The notes under the pieces: model-generated
Told to the model about the DNA's origin: nothing
Databases searched by the model: none
What the model saw: only the letters and a program-made list of their open reading frames with translations
Assembly: GCA_964493265.1 (NCBI GenBank)
Contig: CAZBLY010000007.1
Span: forward strand, 1 to 28,908
DNA length: 28,908 nucleotides
Direction of reading: 5' to 3'
From: DAOWHW01 sp964493265
GTDB lineage: Archaea; Nanobdellota; Nanobdellia; Pacearchaeales; UBA284
Shown: piece by piece, positions 7,466 through 15,269 of the stretch
How positions within the stretch are numbered: the first letter of the stretch is position 1
Layout: the number at the start of each line of letters is the position of its first letter
Program-made: the position numbers and the translations under genes

Positions 7466-7764
7466 TGGAATATACAATTACTGCTATAGTGGTGCTTATA
7501 GTCCTTGCTCTCTTAGATTACTTTCTCAAGACTGATGTTCTTAAGCCAACTAAAAGAAAGGCTATTTTCTGGGCATCTGGTATTATATTTTGGTATATAA
7601 TAGAAATCATGGCTATTGGCAGATGGTGGGTAATTCCACCAGCAACTATTTCTGGTATATATTTAGGATTTAATATTCCTATAGAAGAACTCGGTTGTTT
7701 AATTATTTGGTTTTTGATAATTTTAATTCCTTGGGAATATTTTAAAAAACACATGAAAGGTTAA
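7462..7764 (+). CDS. Lycopene cyclase-domain membrane protein, second subunit (CrtYd-like)
   Basis: The second half of the pair has three membrane segments (about 3-19, 33-50 and 76-93). Its FNIPIEELGCLIIWFL segment near residues 72-87 carries the clear Pro-x-Glu-Glu motif of lycopene cyclase domains, and it ends WEYFKKHMKG, paralleling the VWERCKK end of its partner. The IGRWWVIPPATISGIYLG segment matches the W-rich loop that precedes the motif. Start ATG at 7462 lies inside the stop of the previous gene (ATGATGG). Both copies share the same layout, as expected for an internally duplicated family that is split into two genes here. Substrate cannot be read from sequence. Confidence 0.75.
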   Translation: MMEYTITAIVVLIVLALLDYFLKTDVLKPTKRKAIFWASGIIFWYIIEIMAIGRWWVIPPATISGIYLGFNIPIEELGCLIIWFLIILIPWEYFKKHMKG

Positions 7765-7802
7765 AGACAAAGATTTAAAAAATCTTCATCCATAAAAATA
7801 TT

Positions 7803-8147
7803 ATGGTTTTTAGAAAAATATTTAGGAAAAAAAAGGTAGAAAACATGGCGGTAATTGATCTTGGTAAACTTAATGAACTAAGAGAAAAAGACAGAATGAT
7901 AAAAGAATCAGCAAGTCCTTTAACCACAACAGGAACAACACAAACTGGAAATGATGTTAATTTTTTAGGTGCATTAGCTAGTGCAGCAAATAAAACAGAA
8001 GATGAACAAACAAAAGTAGCAGTTTCAGGACAAAGTTTTGAAAAGATGGAAAGGATTCATAAAAGAATTGATCATCTCGCAAGCAGATTTGAACTTTTAG
8101 AAAGAAAAATTGAGAGAATTGAAAGAAGGATTGACTTAAAATACTAA
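7803..8147 (+). CDS. Small coiled-coil protein
   Basis: An unrecognised 114-residue protein. It opens with a strongly basic amphipathic stretch (MVFRKIFRKKK) that could touch the membrane. A Ser/Thr/Gly-rich flexible middle (about 38-75) follows, then a C-terminal coiled coil of about 35 residues rich in Arg/Glu heptads (ERIHKRIDHLASRFELLERK onwards). A second possible start is the ATG at codon 15 (MAVIDLGKL). It follows the cyclase pair by 38 bases and precedes lspA by 38 bases on the same strand, so it may share their transcript. No cysteines and no full membrane helix. Confidence 0.65.
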   Translation: MVFRKIFRKKKVENMAVIDLGKLNELREKDRMIKESASPLTTTGTTQTGNDVNFLGALASAANKTEDEQTKVAVSGQSFEKMERIHKRIDHLASRFELLERKIERIERRIDLKY

Positions 8148-8185
8148 AAAATAACTAAAACATCAACCAAAACGCTAAATTAAAA

Positions 8186-8677
8186 ATGCCAAAAAAGAGA
8201 ACCAAAACAAAAAGTAAGAAAATCAAAACCAAAAATAATAATGTAAATAAATTTTTCTTTTTTATAGCAATTGTATGTTTTATTTTTATTCTTGATAGAT
8301 ATACAAAATATCTTTCATCATTTATACAAGCTTGTTTTATTTTCTGTATAAAACAATCAATAAATTATGGGGCAGCTTTTAGTCTTCTTAATAATTTTGG
8401 CTGGACAAGAATCCTTTTAATAACAATAGCAGTTTTTGTAATGTTTTTTGCAGCTTTTTTTTATTTTCAAAATAAAAAATTCACACTTATAGATTTTGGT
8501 CTTTCATTATTGTTTGCAGGAACTCTCTCAAATGTTTTTGACAGAATTTATTATGGTTATGTTATTGATTTTATTGGCTTCGCTTTCTGGCCAGCTTTTC
8601 CTGCTTTCAATTTAGCAGATATAGCCAATCTTGTTGGTGTTATAATTCTAATTTGGGCAATAATCAAGAAGCCCTAA
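8186..8677 (+). CDS. lspA: Signal peptidase II (prolipoprotein signal peptidase)
   Basis: An integral membrane aspartyl protease that removes the signal peptide of prolipoproteins. The family motifs are all present in order: LDRYTK (about 36-41), NYGAAFS (60-66), AGTLSNVFDR (111-120) with catalytic Asp119, VIDFI (126-130), and FPAFNLAD (138-145) with catalytic Asp145. Four membrane segments are evident. Length (163 residues) is normal, with an extra Lys-rich N-terminal tail of about 20 residues. LspA is best known from bacteria; its substrates would need an Lgt-type diacylglyceryl transferase or an archaeal equivalent, which is not in this window. A possible lipoprotein is encoded at 11092-11388. 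Confidence 0.9.
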   Translation: MPKKRTKTKSKKIKTKNNNVNKFFFFIAIVCFIFILDRYTKYLSSFIQACFIFCIKQSINYGAAFSLLNNFGWTRILLITIAVFVMFFAAFFYFQNKKFTLIDFGLSLLFAGTLSNVFDRIYYGYVIDFIGFAFWPAFPAFNLADIANLVGVIILIWAIIKKP

Positions 8678-8729
8678 AATAATTAAAAATATAAATATAA
8701 ATTTATATTAACTGTTAAGTAGTAAATAA

Positions 8730-8746
8730 CCGAAAGATTTATAAAG
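8730..8746 (+). promoter_or_regulatory. BRE + TATA promoter for the 8782 gene
   Basis: CCGAAAG followed by ATTTATAAAG is nearly identical to the element at 3-18. Transcription is expected near 8768, just ahead of the TTG start at 8782. Confidence 0.7.
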
Positions 8747-8781
8747 ACTAAATTCATATTAATTATATAAAAACTAAAATA

Positions 8782-9171
8782 TTGGAAAAAGATTTGGTGG
8801 GGTGTTTTAACACTTCAGATGAATTTGTTACAACTTTATCCAGTTCTTCAAGGGAATTAAGAAAATATCAAAAAGAACAAGCATTTATCAATAGATTAGT
8901 CCAAGGAGATCTTGGATTACAAAAAGAAAAAAAACTGGGAATTGGAGATATAGAAGGAACAATAACTCGTGAGAATATTGTAAAAGCCCTAATAGATTCT
9001 GGATTAGTAAGGAATGCTAATTCTGTTCTAGGCAAATACCAAGTATCTAGGAATATAAGAAAAGTACATCAGACAGATTACTGGAGAGGTTATTCATTTA
9101 AACCAGCATCTAATGAACCAGAAACTTACAAAGTAGAATTAGAAGATATTTCTGGATTAGATCCAGGTTAG
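8782..9171 (+). CDS. Hypothetical protein, 129 aa, TTG or GTG start
   Basis: I cannot assign a family. The reading frame begins at TTG 8782, with in-frame TTG (8794) and GTG (8797) as alternatives; no ATG is available near the promoter. The first third is a Ser/Lys/Glu-rich helix and the middle (about 50-75) reads GIGDIEGTITRENIVKALIDSGLVRNA, better given as GIGDIEGTITR then ENIVKALIDSGLV. That part looks like a small helix-turn-helix or helical bundle. The C-terminal part has an aromatic YWRGYSF patch and an acidic end. It has its own strong CCGAAAG/TATA promoter, which argues that it is a real, well-expressed gene. Confidence 0.6.
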   Translation: MEKDLVGCFNTSDEFVTTLSSSSRELRKYQKEQAFINRLVQGDLGLQKEKKLGIGDIEGTITRENIVKALIDSGLVRNANSVLGKYQVSRNIRKVHQTDYWRGYSFKPASNEPETYKVELEDISGLDPG

Positions 9172-9286
9172 ATTAAATTTTTCAGTTTCTATTAATTTTT
9201 GAGCAACTTTGTCGTTAGAATACTGTTCTAGCCTAAACTCAAACATTATATAATACCTATATAAAATTATATTAGTATGGTAAAAT

Positions 9287-9298
9287 AAATATTTAAAG
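9287..9298 (+). promoter_or_regulatory. TATA box for gltX
   Basis: AAATATTTAAAG is centred 26 bases before the ATG at 9319, predicting a leaderless mRNA. The 147 bases between the previous stop and gltX show no other feature. Confidence 0.6.
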
Positions 9299-9318
9299 CC
9301 ACCAAACTTTAAACTAAT

Positions 9319-11016
9319 ATGATAAAAGAGGCAAAGACAAATACAAAAATAAAAATAAGTGAAAAAAAGATTCTTGCTTATGCTTTAAAGAACGCATTAA
9401 ATCATGATAGCAAAGCACAAGTGGGATCTGTTCTTCCAAAACTTTTTCAAGAAGGGCTGAAAAAAGAACAAATAAAATCAATTATTCCAACAATTCAAAA
9501 AATAGTCAAACAAGTTAATGTATTAAGCAGATTAGATCAAGAAAAAAAATTTAATGAACTAAGTAAATTAGTAAAGCGAAGAAAAGAAAGAGTTGGTCTT
9601 CCAACTTTATCTAATGCAATAAAAGGCAAAGTTGTAATGAGATTTGCTCCTTATCCAAGCGGGCCATTACATATTGGAAATGCCCGTCCTATAATTCTTA
9701 ATGACGAATATGTAAAAGAATATGGCGGAAAACTTTTTCTTGTTATTGATGACACTATTGGAAGTGAAGAAAAACAATTAATTAAAGAAGCTTATGAACT
9801 CATTACAAAAGGTTCTGACTGGCTTGAAATCAATTATAAAAAACCAGTAATTTACAAATCTGACCGCCTTAAATTATATTATAAATATGCAGAGGAATTA
9901 ATCAAAAAAAATAAAGCATATGTTTGTTTTTGTGATTCTGAAACCTTACATAAAAATAGAATCAAAGGAATTGAATGTAAGCATAGAAATACAAAACCAA
10001 AAGAAAATCTCAAGTATTGGAAAGAAATGTTAAAAGGAAAATATGAAGAACATAAAGCCACGCTTAGAATCAAGACAGATATGAAACATAAAAATCCTGC
10101 TTTTCGTGATAGAGTTCTTTTTAGAATCAGTAAAAGAGAGCATCCAAAAACAAAAAAGAAATACAAAGTATGGCCTCTTCTAGAAATAAGCTGGGCAGTA
10201 GATGACAAACTTCTTGGCATCACCCACATTCTTCGGGGAAAAGAATTAATGATTGAAACTGACATGGAAAAATATATTTTTGATATTTTTGGTTGGAAAT
10301 ATCCTGAATTTATTCATACAGGATTATTACAATTTGAAGGAGCCAAATTAAGCAAGAGTAAATCACAAAAAGAAGTTAAAACAGGAAGATATATTGGCTG
10401 GGATGATCCTCGAACTTGGTCATTACAATCTCTTGAAAGAAGAGGATTTAAACCAGAAGCAATAAGAAATTTTATCTTACAGTTTGGAGTAACTCAAACA
10501 GAGATTAAAGTCCCAATAGAGGCTTTATATAAAGAAAATAAAAAAATTATTGAAACAAGCAACAGATTCTTTTTTGTAGCCAATCCAAAAAAAATTACAA
10601 TCAAGAATGCGCCAAAAATAAAAACAAAACTAGAATTGCATCCAGATCATCCTAAACGAGGCCACAGAATTTTTGAAACAGGCCAAAATTTTTATATAAC
10701 AACAGAAGATTACAAAAAAATCAAAAAAAGAAAACCATATAGACTAATGAATCTCTTTAATTTTTCTGATTTTAAATTCCTGTCAAGAAAACACGATCTA
10801 AATTTTGGGGCTAAACTTATTCATTGGCTTCCTATTCAAAAAAATCTCATTAAGACCGAAATATTAATGCCAGATGCAAAAATAATCAAAGGTCTTGCTG
10901 AGCCTGACATCAGAAAATTAAAAATTGGAGATATAATTCAATTTGAGAGGTTTGGTTTCTGTCGTTTTGATAAAAAAGATAAAAATAAGTTTGTCTTTTG
11001 GTTTGCTCATAGATGA
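9319..11016 (+). CDS. gltX: Glutamyl-tRNA synthetase, archaeal type
   Basis: Class I aminoacyl-tRNA synthetase that charges tRNA-Glu. The archaeal/eukaryotic-type N-terminal helical region (about 1-95) precedes the Rossmann catalytic core. ATP-binding motifs are RFAPYPSGPLHIGNAR (108-123), where the HIGH signature reads HIGN, and KLSKSKS (343-349) for KMSKS. A cysteine-containing AYVCFC segment (about 200-205) with further Cys/His at 220-222 may be a small metal site. The C-terminal beta-barrel region (from about 400) is the anticodon-binding part of the GluRS/GlnRS branch. Length 565 is normal. In archaea such enzymes may also charge tRNA-Gln with Glu for later amidation; no amidotransferase gene is here. 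The cognate tRNA-Glu(UUC) lies at 16578-16650. Confidence 0.95.
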   Translation: MIKEAKTNTKIKISEKKILAYALKNALNHDSKAQVGSVLPKLFQEGLKKEQIKSIIPTIQKIVKQVNVLSRLDQEKKFNELSKLVKRRKERVGLPTLSNAIKGKVVMRFAPYPSGPLHIGNARPIILNDEYVKEYGGKLFLVIDDTIGSEEKQLIKEAYELITKGSDWLEINYKKPVIYKSDRLKLYYKYAEELIKKNKAYVCFCDSETLHKNRIKGIECKHRNTKPKENLKYWKEMLKGKYEEHKATLRIKTDMKHKNPAFRDRVLFRISKREHPKTKKKYKVWPLLEISWAVDDKLLGITHILRGKELMIETDMEKYIFDIFGWKYPEFIHTGLLQFEGAKLSKSKSQKEVKTGRYIGWDDPRTWSLQSLERRGFKPEAIRNFILQFGVTQTEIKVPIEALYKENKKIIETSNRFFFVANPKKITIKNAPKIKTKLELHPDHPKRGHRIFETGQNFYITTEDYKKIKKRKPYRLMNLFNFSDFKFLSRKHDLNFGAKLIHWLPIQKNLIKTEILMPDAKIIKGLAEPDIRKLKIGDIIQFERFGFCRFDKKDKNKFVFWFAHR

Positions 11017-11091
11017 TATTAATAGCATTATATTGAGTAAGATATAATCGTGTGCAATAATCTATATAAAAAATAAATTCTTAGTATATCA

Positions 11092-11388
11092 ATGAATGGG
11101 CTAAGGAATATAATTTTATCATTGGTTATTTTGTTTGGAATCTCTTGCGCTAAAAAAGGCCAAATAAAAACAGAAAAGTTACCAGCAAAAACTATAAAAG
11201 AAATATTAAATGGACCTTTTACCTATACTGGAGTTTATAAAAATCCTGTTCTTGAAAAAGTTGATTATCAAAAAACCGCCCTTGATTTTTATTATGAAGA
11301 AGGTAGAATAGTAAATAGTTCAAAATACAAAAAAGTGAGAGATTCATTAGGTGTTATACTTGATAGTTTAAAACTTTTAGAAAAATAG
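11092..11388 (+). CDS. Small secreted protein, possible lipoprotein
   Basis: The first 19 residues form a signal peptide with a short charged n-region and hydrophobic core, ending FGISC-AKKG. A single cysteine at about position 19, followed by Lys and polar residues, gives a lipobox-like cleavage site. Gly at -3 is not ideal, since Leu is preferred. The rest (about 80 residues) is polar with a PFTYTGVYKNP segment and a Tyr/Lys-rich end. LspA encoded 2.4 kb upstream would be the enzyme for such a substrate. No function known. Gene lies between gltX and topA on the same strand with gaps of 75 and 35 bases. Confidence 0.6.
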   Translation: MNGLRNIILSLVILFGISCAKKGQIKTEKLPAKTIKEILNGPFTYTGVYKNPVLEKVDYQKTALDFYYEEGRIVNSSKYKKVRDSLGVILDSLKLLEK

Positions 11389-11392
11389 AAAA

Positions 11393-11400
11393 ACTTTATA
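11393..11400 (+). promoter_or_regulatory. TATA box for topA
   Basis: ACTTTATA is centred 27 bases before the ATG at 11424, consistent with a leaderless topA mRNA. It lies in the gap after the possible lipoprotein gene. Confidence 0.55.
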
Positions 11401-11423
11401 ACTATTGATTTTTCTAAATTGCC

Positions 11424-13619
11424 ATGGCTAAATCTAAACAATCTGAAAAACCTGAATCTGAATTACAAGAATTAAAAGATTATACTTTAATTATTTGTGA
11501 GAAACCGCAAGCCTCTATGAAAATGGCTTATGCTCTTGCTGAAATAGCTCCGGTAAAGAGAAACTTTTTTAGCGTTCCTTATTGGGAATTAAATAGAGAT
11601 GGAAAAAAATTTATTATTGTTAGTGCTGTTGGTCATCTTTTTGGTCTTGTTCAAAAAACCCAAAGCAAGGAATGGCCTGTTTTTGACATTGAATGGAAAC
11701 CTTATGCTAGTTTTGTTAGAAAATATATTAATACTATTTTACACTTCTCAAAAAATGCTTCTGATTTCATTGTTGCATGTGATTATGATATTGAAGGGGA
11801 GCTCATAGGTTTTAATGCCCTGCGATTTTTATGTGATGCTAAAAATGCAAAAAGAATGAAATTTTCAACACTCACAAAACCAGATTTGATTGAATCTTAT
11901 AAAAATATCATGAAAAATATTGACTATGGACAAGCTTATGCTGGAGAAACAAGACATTATTTGGACTGGTTTTATGGCATTAATTTAAGTAGAGCATTAA
12001 TGCAAGCTATGAAAAAAGCCGGCGCTTTTAAAATTTTGAGTACAGGTAGAGTTCAGGGCCCAACTCTTAATTTAATTGTTAAAAAAGAAAAAGAAATTCA
12101 AGCATTCAAACCAGAACCTTATTGGCAAGTTTTTTTGCTTGTTAAAAATAAACATGAATTAGAAGTTAAATATCCAAAAAATATCACAAATAAAAAAGAA
12201 ACCAAAGCTTTTGAAAAACTTAAAGATAAAGAAGGAAAGGCTGAAACAAAAAAAGAGAAACAAGAAATGTGGCCATGGCCTGCTTTTGATCTTACAACAC
12301 TTCAAATAGAAGCTTACAAATTTTATGGTTTTACTCCTGCTCAAACACTTGCAATAGCCCAAAAATTATATCTTAGAGGACTTATCAGTTATCCAAGAAC
12401 TAGCAGTCAGAAACTCCCTCCAACAATTGGTTATAAAAGAATTCTAAATAAACTTGATAAATTATTTCCAAAACTTACAAAAAATGTTAAAAAACAATTT
12501 CCAAGACAAGGTAAAAAAAGTGATCCGGCACATCCGGCTATTTATCCAACAGGCGAACACTCAAAAAAATTAAATCAGGTAGAAAACCAAGTTTATAATC
12601 TGATTTTAAAACGTTTTCTTGCATGTTTTGGAGAAAGCGCCATAATTGAAAATAAAAAAGTTGTTGTTAAAATAGAAAAATATGAATTTTATGCAGAAGG
12701 AAAGCAGATTCTTGAAAAAGGATGGTTGAATATATATCCTACAAAAATTAATATAAAAGAAATTCTAGATTTGAATGACAAGGTAAAGGTTCTTAATGTT
12801 AGGACTGAAGAAAAAGAGACCCAACCACCAAGACGATATTCTGCATCAAGTCTTATTGCAGAACTTGAAAAAAGAAATCTTGGAACCAAAGCAACCAGAG
12901 CCAATATTATTGATACGTTATATAAAAGAAATTATATTACTGGAAGACTAATACAAGCAACAAAACTTGGAATGTCTGTCTCAATCAGCTTAGAAAAAAA
13001 CTGCCCTATGATTCTTGATGAAAAACTTACAAGAAAATTTGAAGAAGAAATGGAAATTATAAGGAAAGAAAAATCACAAGAAAAGGTGATTCAAGAAAAA
13101 GAGAAAATTCTAGAAGAAGCAAAAAAACTTCTAATAAAGATTTCAGAACAATTCAAAAAACATGAAAAAGAGATAGGAGAAGAACTTTTAAAATCATATA
13201 AAGAAATTGAAAAAATAAAAAAGAAAGCCAGCACTCTCTGTCTTTGCCCAGTATGCAAGAAAGGTCATTTAATTATCTTAAGAAGTAGAAGGGGTAAAAG
13301 ATTTGCCGCTTGTGATAGATATCCTAAATGCAAGACAACTTTTCCTCTTCCCCAATATGGTTTGATTCAAGTAACAGAAAAAAAATGTAAGTGTGGTCTT
13401 CCTAGACTAAAATTAATTAAAAAAGGCAGACCCCCATGGGAATTTTGTATGAATCCTAAATGTTATAAAAAAACTGAAACAACAGAAAAAAAGACAGAAA
13501 TAAAAAAAATAAAGACAAAAACAAAAAAGAAGAAAAAAATCAAGAAAGCAAAGAAGACCAAGAAAACTAAAAAAAAGATTAAGAAGACAAAAAAGAGAAA
13601 AACTAAGAAGAAAAAATAG
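11424..13619 (+). CDS. topA: DNA topoisomerase I (type IA), archaeal
   Basis: A type IA topoisomerase that relaxes negatively supercoiled DNA by single-strand passage. The Toprim domain spans about 20-160, with E26 (ICEKP) and the D120-x-D122-x-E124 metal triad. The catalytic domain holds the active-site Tyr323 in GLISYPRTSSQ. Further family motifs are STGRVQGPTLNLIVKKEKEI (207-226), HPAIYPTG (370-377) and a YSASSLIAELEKR block (472-484). Two C-terminal Cys zinc elements follow: C608/C611/C630/C636 and C655/C657/C675/C680. The last 50 residues are almost entirely Lys/Thr, a histone-like basic tail likely to hold DNA. The gene ends two bases from the stop of the convergent 134-aa gene. Confidence 0.95.
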   Translation: MAKSKQSEKPESELQELKDYTLIICEKPQASMKMAYALAEIAPVKRNFFSVPYWELNRDGKKFIIVSAVGHLFGLVQKTQSKEWPVFDIEWKPYASFVRKYINTILHFSKNASDFIVACDYDIEGELIGFNALRFLCDAKNAKRMKFSTLTKPDLIESYKNIMKNIDYGQAYAGETRHYLDWFYGINLSRALMQAMKKAGAFKILSTGRVQGPTLNLIVKKEKEIQAFKPEPYWQVFLLVKNKHELEVKYPKNITNKKETKAFEKLKDKEGKAETKKEKQEMWPWPAFDLTTLQIEAYKFYGFTPAQTLAIAQKLYLRGLISYPRTSSQKLPPTIGYKRILNKLDKLFPKLTKNVKKQFPRQGKKSDPAHPAIYPTGEHSKKLNQVENQVYNLILKRFLACFGESAIIENKKVVVKIEKYEFYAEGKQILEKGWLNIYPTKINIKEILDLNDKVKVLNVRTEEKETQPPRRYSASSLIAELEKRNLGTKATRANIIDTLYKRNYITGRLIQATKLGMSVSISLEKNCPMILDEKLTRKFEEEMEIIRKEKSQEKVIQEKEKILEEAKKLLIKISEQFKKHEKEIGEELLKSYKEIEKIKKKASTLCLCPVCKKGHLIILRSRRGKRFAACDRYPKCKTTFPLPQYGLIQVTEKKCKCGLPRLKLIKKGRPPWEFCMNPKCYKKTETTEKKTEIKKIKTKTKKKKKIKKAKKTKKTKKKIKKTKKRKTKKKK

Positions 13620-13621
13620 TT

Positions 13622-14026
13622 CTATAGTGGAAATCTGCCTTCTCTAAAATACTCATATATAAAAAATTCTATTTGTTTTATAGAATTCTTATAACCTTTT
13701 TCTGAAATTTCCCTCTCTTTATCATTTAAAGCATTTTCTCTACCATAAATACAGGCTTCTACATTTTTCTTTAATTCAACCAACAAATCAATTTTTTCTA
13801 AAAGAGATTTTTCTTTTATTACTTTAGAAATTGCTAAAGATTCTAAAACATAATCAAAAAGTTGTGAATTAAATTTTTGACTTTCAGATTCTTTTGTAAA
13901 ACAATTTCCAATATATTCTCCAAGCTCTTCAGAACAAACCCATAATGTCTTTATATCAAAAGATTTGTAGGCATTATAAAATTCATTAAATTTTTTAAAT
14001 GATTTTATATCTAAAAATTCTTCCAT
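13622..14026 (-). CDS. Hypothetical helical protein, 134 aa
   Basis: Unrecognised, entirely helical soluble protein with a Phe/Tyr-rich start (LDIKSFKKFNEFYNAYKSFD) and end (IEFFIYEYFREGRFPL). It has three cysteines without a metal-site arrangement. It follows radB by 22 bases on the same strand and may be co-transcribed with it. The layout of repeated amphipathic helices recalls four-helix-bundle proteins, and an interaction role is possible but not shown. Its stop is only two bases from the stop of topA on the other strand. Confidence 0.6.
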   Translation of the reverse strand: MEEFLDIKSFKKFNEFYNAYKSFDIKTLWVCSEELGEYIGNCFTKESESQKFNSQLFDYVLESLAISKVIKEKSLLEKIDLLVELKKNVEACIYGRENALNDKEREISEKGYKNSIKQIEFFIYEYFREGRFPL

Positions 14027-14048
14027 TTTTAATTTTTAATCTCTAATT

Positions 14049-14774
14049 TCAAAACAACTTGAAACGACGAGGCCTTTCTTTTAAAATCCCTTTATTATGG
14101 ATAGCAAAAATAAATTCTTTTTCAGGAAGAGACCTATGTTTTCTAAGGATTGCTTTTTTTCTATTTGTGCCTAAATTTTGCAATTCAATAACGCATTTAC
14201 TCCAATATTTCATAATATCTCCACCAACCATAACTACGGGTTTTGGCTTGCCAGCTTCAAAATCCTCTCTAGAAAGAAATTTAGCATAAACCTGATCTGT
14301 TACAAGTATAGGAATTTGTTTTTTTCTTGCAATCTCATTTAAAATTCTCATCTGCCTGACAAGACTTTTATTGATTATACTTATTTTATCCTCATCTTTT
14401 TCCTGAGTTGCCTCTCCAAGTTCAAGACGATAAAGCATAACCATACTATCAACAATAATCAAGCCAATATCTTCTTTAATCAAATCAAGAAGTTTATTAA
14501 ATGATTCGCGTTGCTCAGCAAAATTTGTGGCTTTAAGCAAAAAAATATTTTCCATTATTTCTGGGGTAATCAATTGACTCAATCTTTCTGTACTAAAACT
14601 CCCTTCAGTATCAATAAAAATAACCTTCTTATCTCTTGCCATATAGGCTGCTGCAATAAGACATAAATTTGTTTTCCCACTTCCAGCTGGCCCATAAAGA
14701 GTTGTTATAATATCTTTATCATAACCCCCTTTAAGCCATTCATCCAAATCACGAGAGCCACTTGAGATTTTCAT
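14049..14774 (-). CDS. radB: DNA repair and recombination protein RadB
   Basis: An archaeal RecA/RadA paralogue lacking the RadA N-terminal helix-hairpin-helix domain, as expected at about 241 residues. Walker A is GPAGSGKT (about 28-35 from the chosen start) and Walker B is LIIVDSMVML with its Asp near 109. The start SSGSRDLDEWLKGGYDKDII and the DTEGSFSTERL segment are typical of the family. RadB modulates RadA-driven strand exchange. I chose the ATG at 14774 over an in-frame TTG at 14780; MKISSGSRDLD is the usual beginning. It is divergent from the 14874 gene and may be followed in one transcript by the 134-aa gene. Confidence 0.93.
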   Translation of the reverse strand: MKISSGSRDLDEWLKGGYDKDIITTLYGPAGSGKTNLCLIAAAYMARDKKVIFIDTEGSFSTERLSQLITPEIMENIFLLKATNFAEQRESFNKLLDLIKEDIGLIIVDSMVMLYRLELGEATQEKDEDKISIINKSLVRQMRILNEIARKKQIPILVTDQVYAKFLSREDFEAGKPKPVVMVGGDIMKYWSKCVIELQNLGTNRKKAILRKHRSLPEKEFIFAIHNKGILKERPRRFKLF

Positions 14775-14836
14775 GAACAAACTAGATTAAAAACATTAAT
14801 AAGTTTTATTATAAGCTATTATTATATAAAACAAGA

Positions 14837-14852
14837 GCGCAAGGTTTATAAA
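14837..14852 (+). promoter_or_regulatory. BRE + TATA promoter for the 14874 gene
   Basis: GCGCAAGG is followed by TTTATAAA (14845-14852), centred about 26 bases before the ATG at 14874. This predicts a leaderless transcript. Confidence 0.65.
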
Positions 14853-14873
14853 AATAAAATCTATCAAAAAGAT

Positions 14874-15257
14874 ATGAAAGAAATTATTCCACCAAAAATT
14901 TCAATAGATGAATTTAGGGTGGAAAATCTTAATTTAGGAAAGAAGATTCTGAATACTTCTTTTAATTATACTATAAAAATTGAAAACCTAAGAACTAGTG
15001 GCAAGTTATTTAGGAAATTTATAATTGGAGATAATATAATTAATTTTATTCTTATGATTTTAGATGACCTTAAAAAAGTTGCAGGAACACAGATGGCTGA
15101 AATTGAAAATCACGAAGACATTAAAGAAAAATTAGTCAATGCATTAAATAGAATTATGCTTGAAACCAGCGATCTTGCAAAAATTAAAGACCATGAAAAA
15201 TATATGAAAGCCTACAATAGGATTAATTGTTATAAAGTTAGTTTTAATAAAGATTAA
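14874..15257 (+). CDS. Hypothetical protein, 127 aa
   Basis: Unrecognised soluble protein. The N-terminal third reads as beta-rich (FRVENLNLGKKIL, FNYTIKIENL), the remainder as two or three amphipathic helices (FILMILDDLKKVAG and the stretch from about 80 to 115). One cysteine near the C-terminus. It has a strong promoter of its own and is monocistronic, convergent with the AMMECR1 gene, whose stop lies 12 bases beyond its own. No function can be assigned. Confidence 0.6.
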   Translation: MKEIIPPKISIDEFRVENLNLGKKILNTSFNYTIKIENLRTSGKLFRKFIIGDNIINFILMILDDLKKVAGTQMAEIENHEDIKEKLVNALNRIMLETSDLAKIKDHEKYMKAYNRINCYKVSFNKD

Positions 15258-15269
15258 TTTTTTTAGTTT

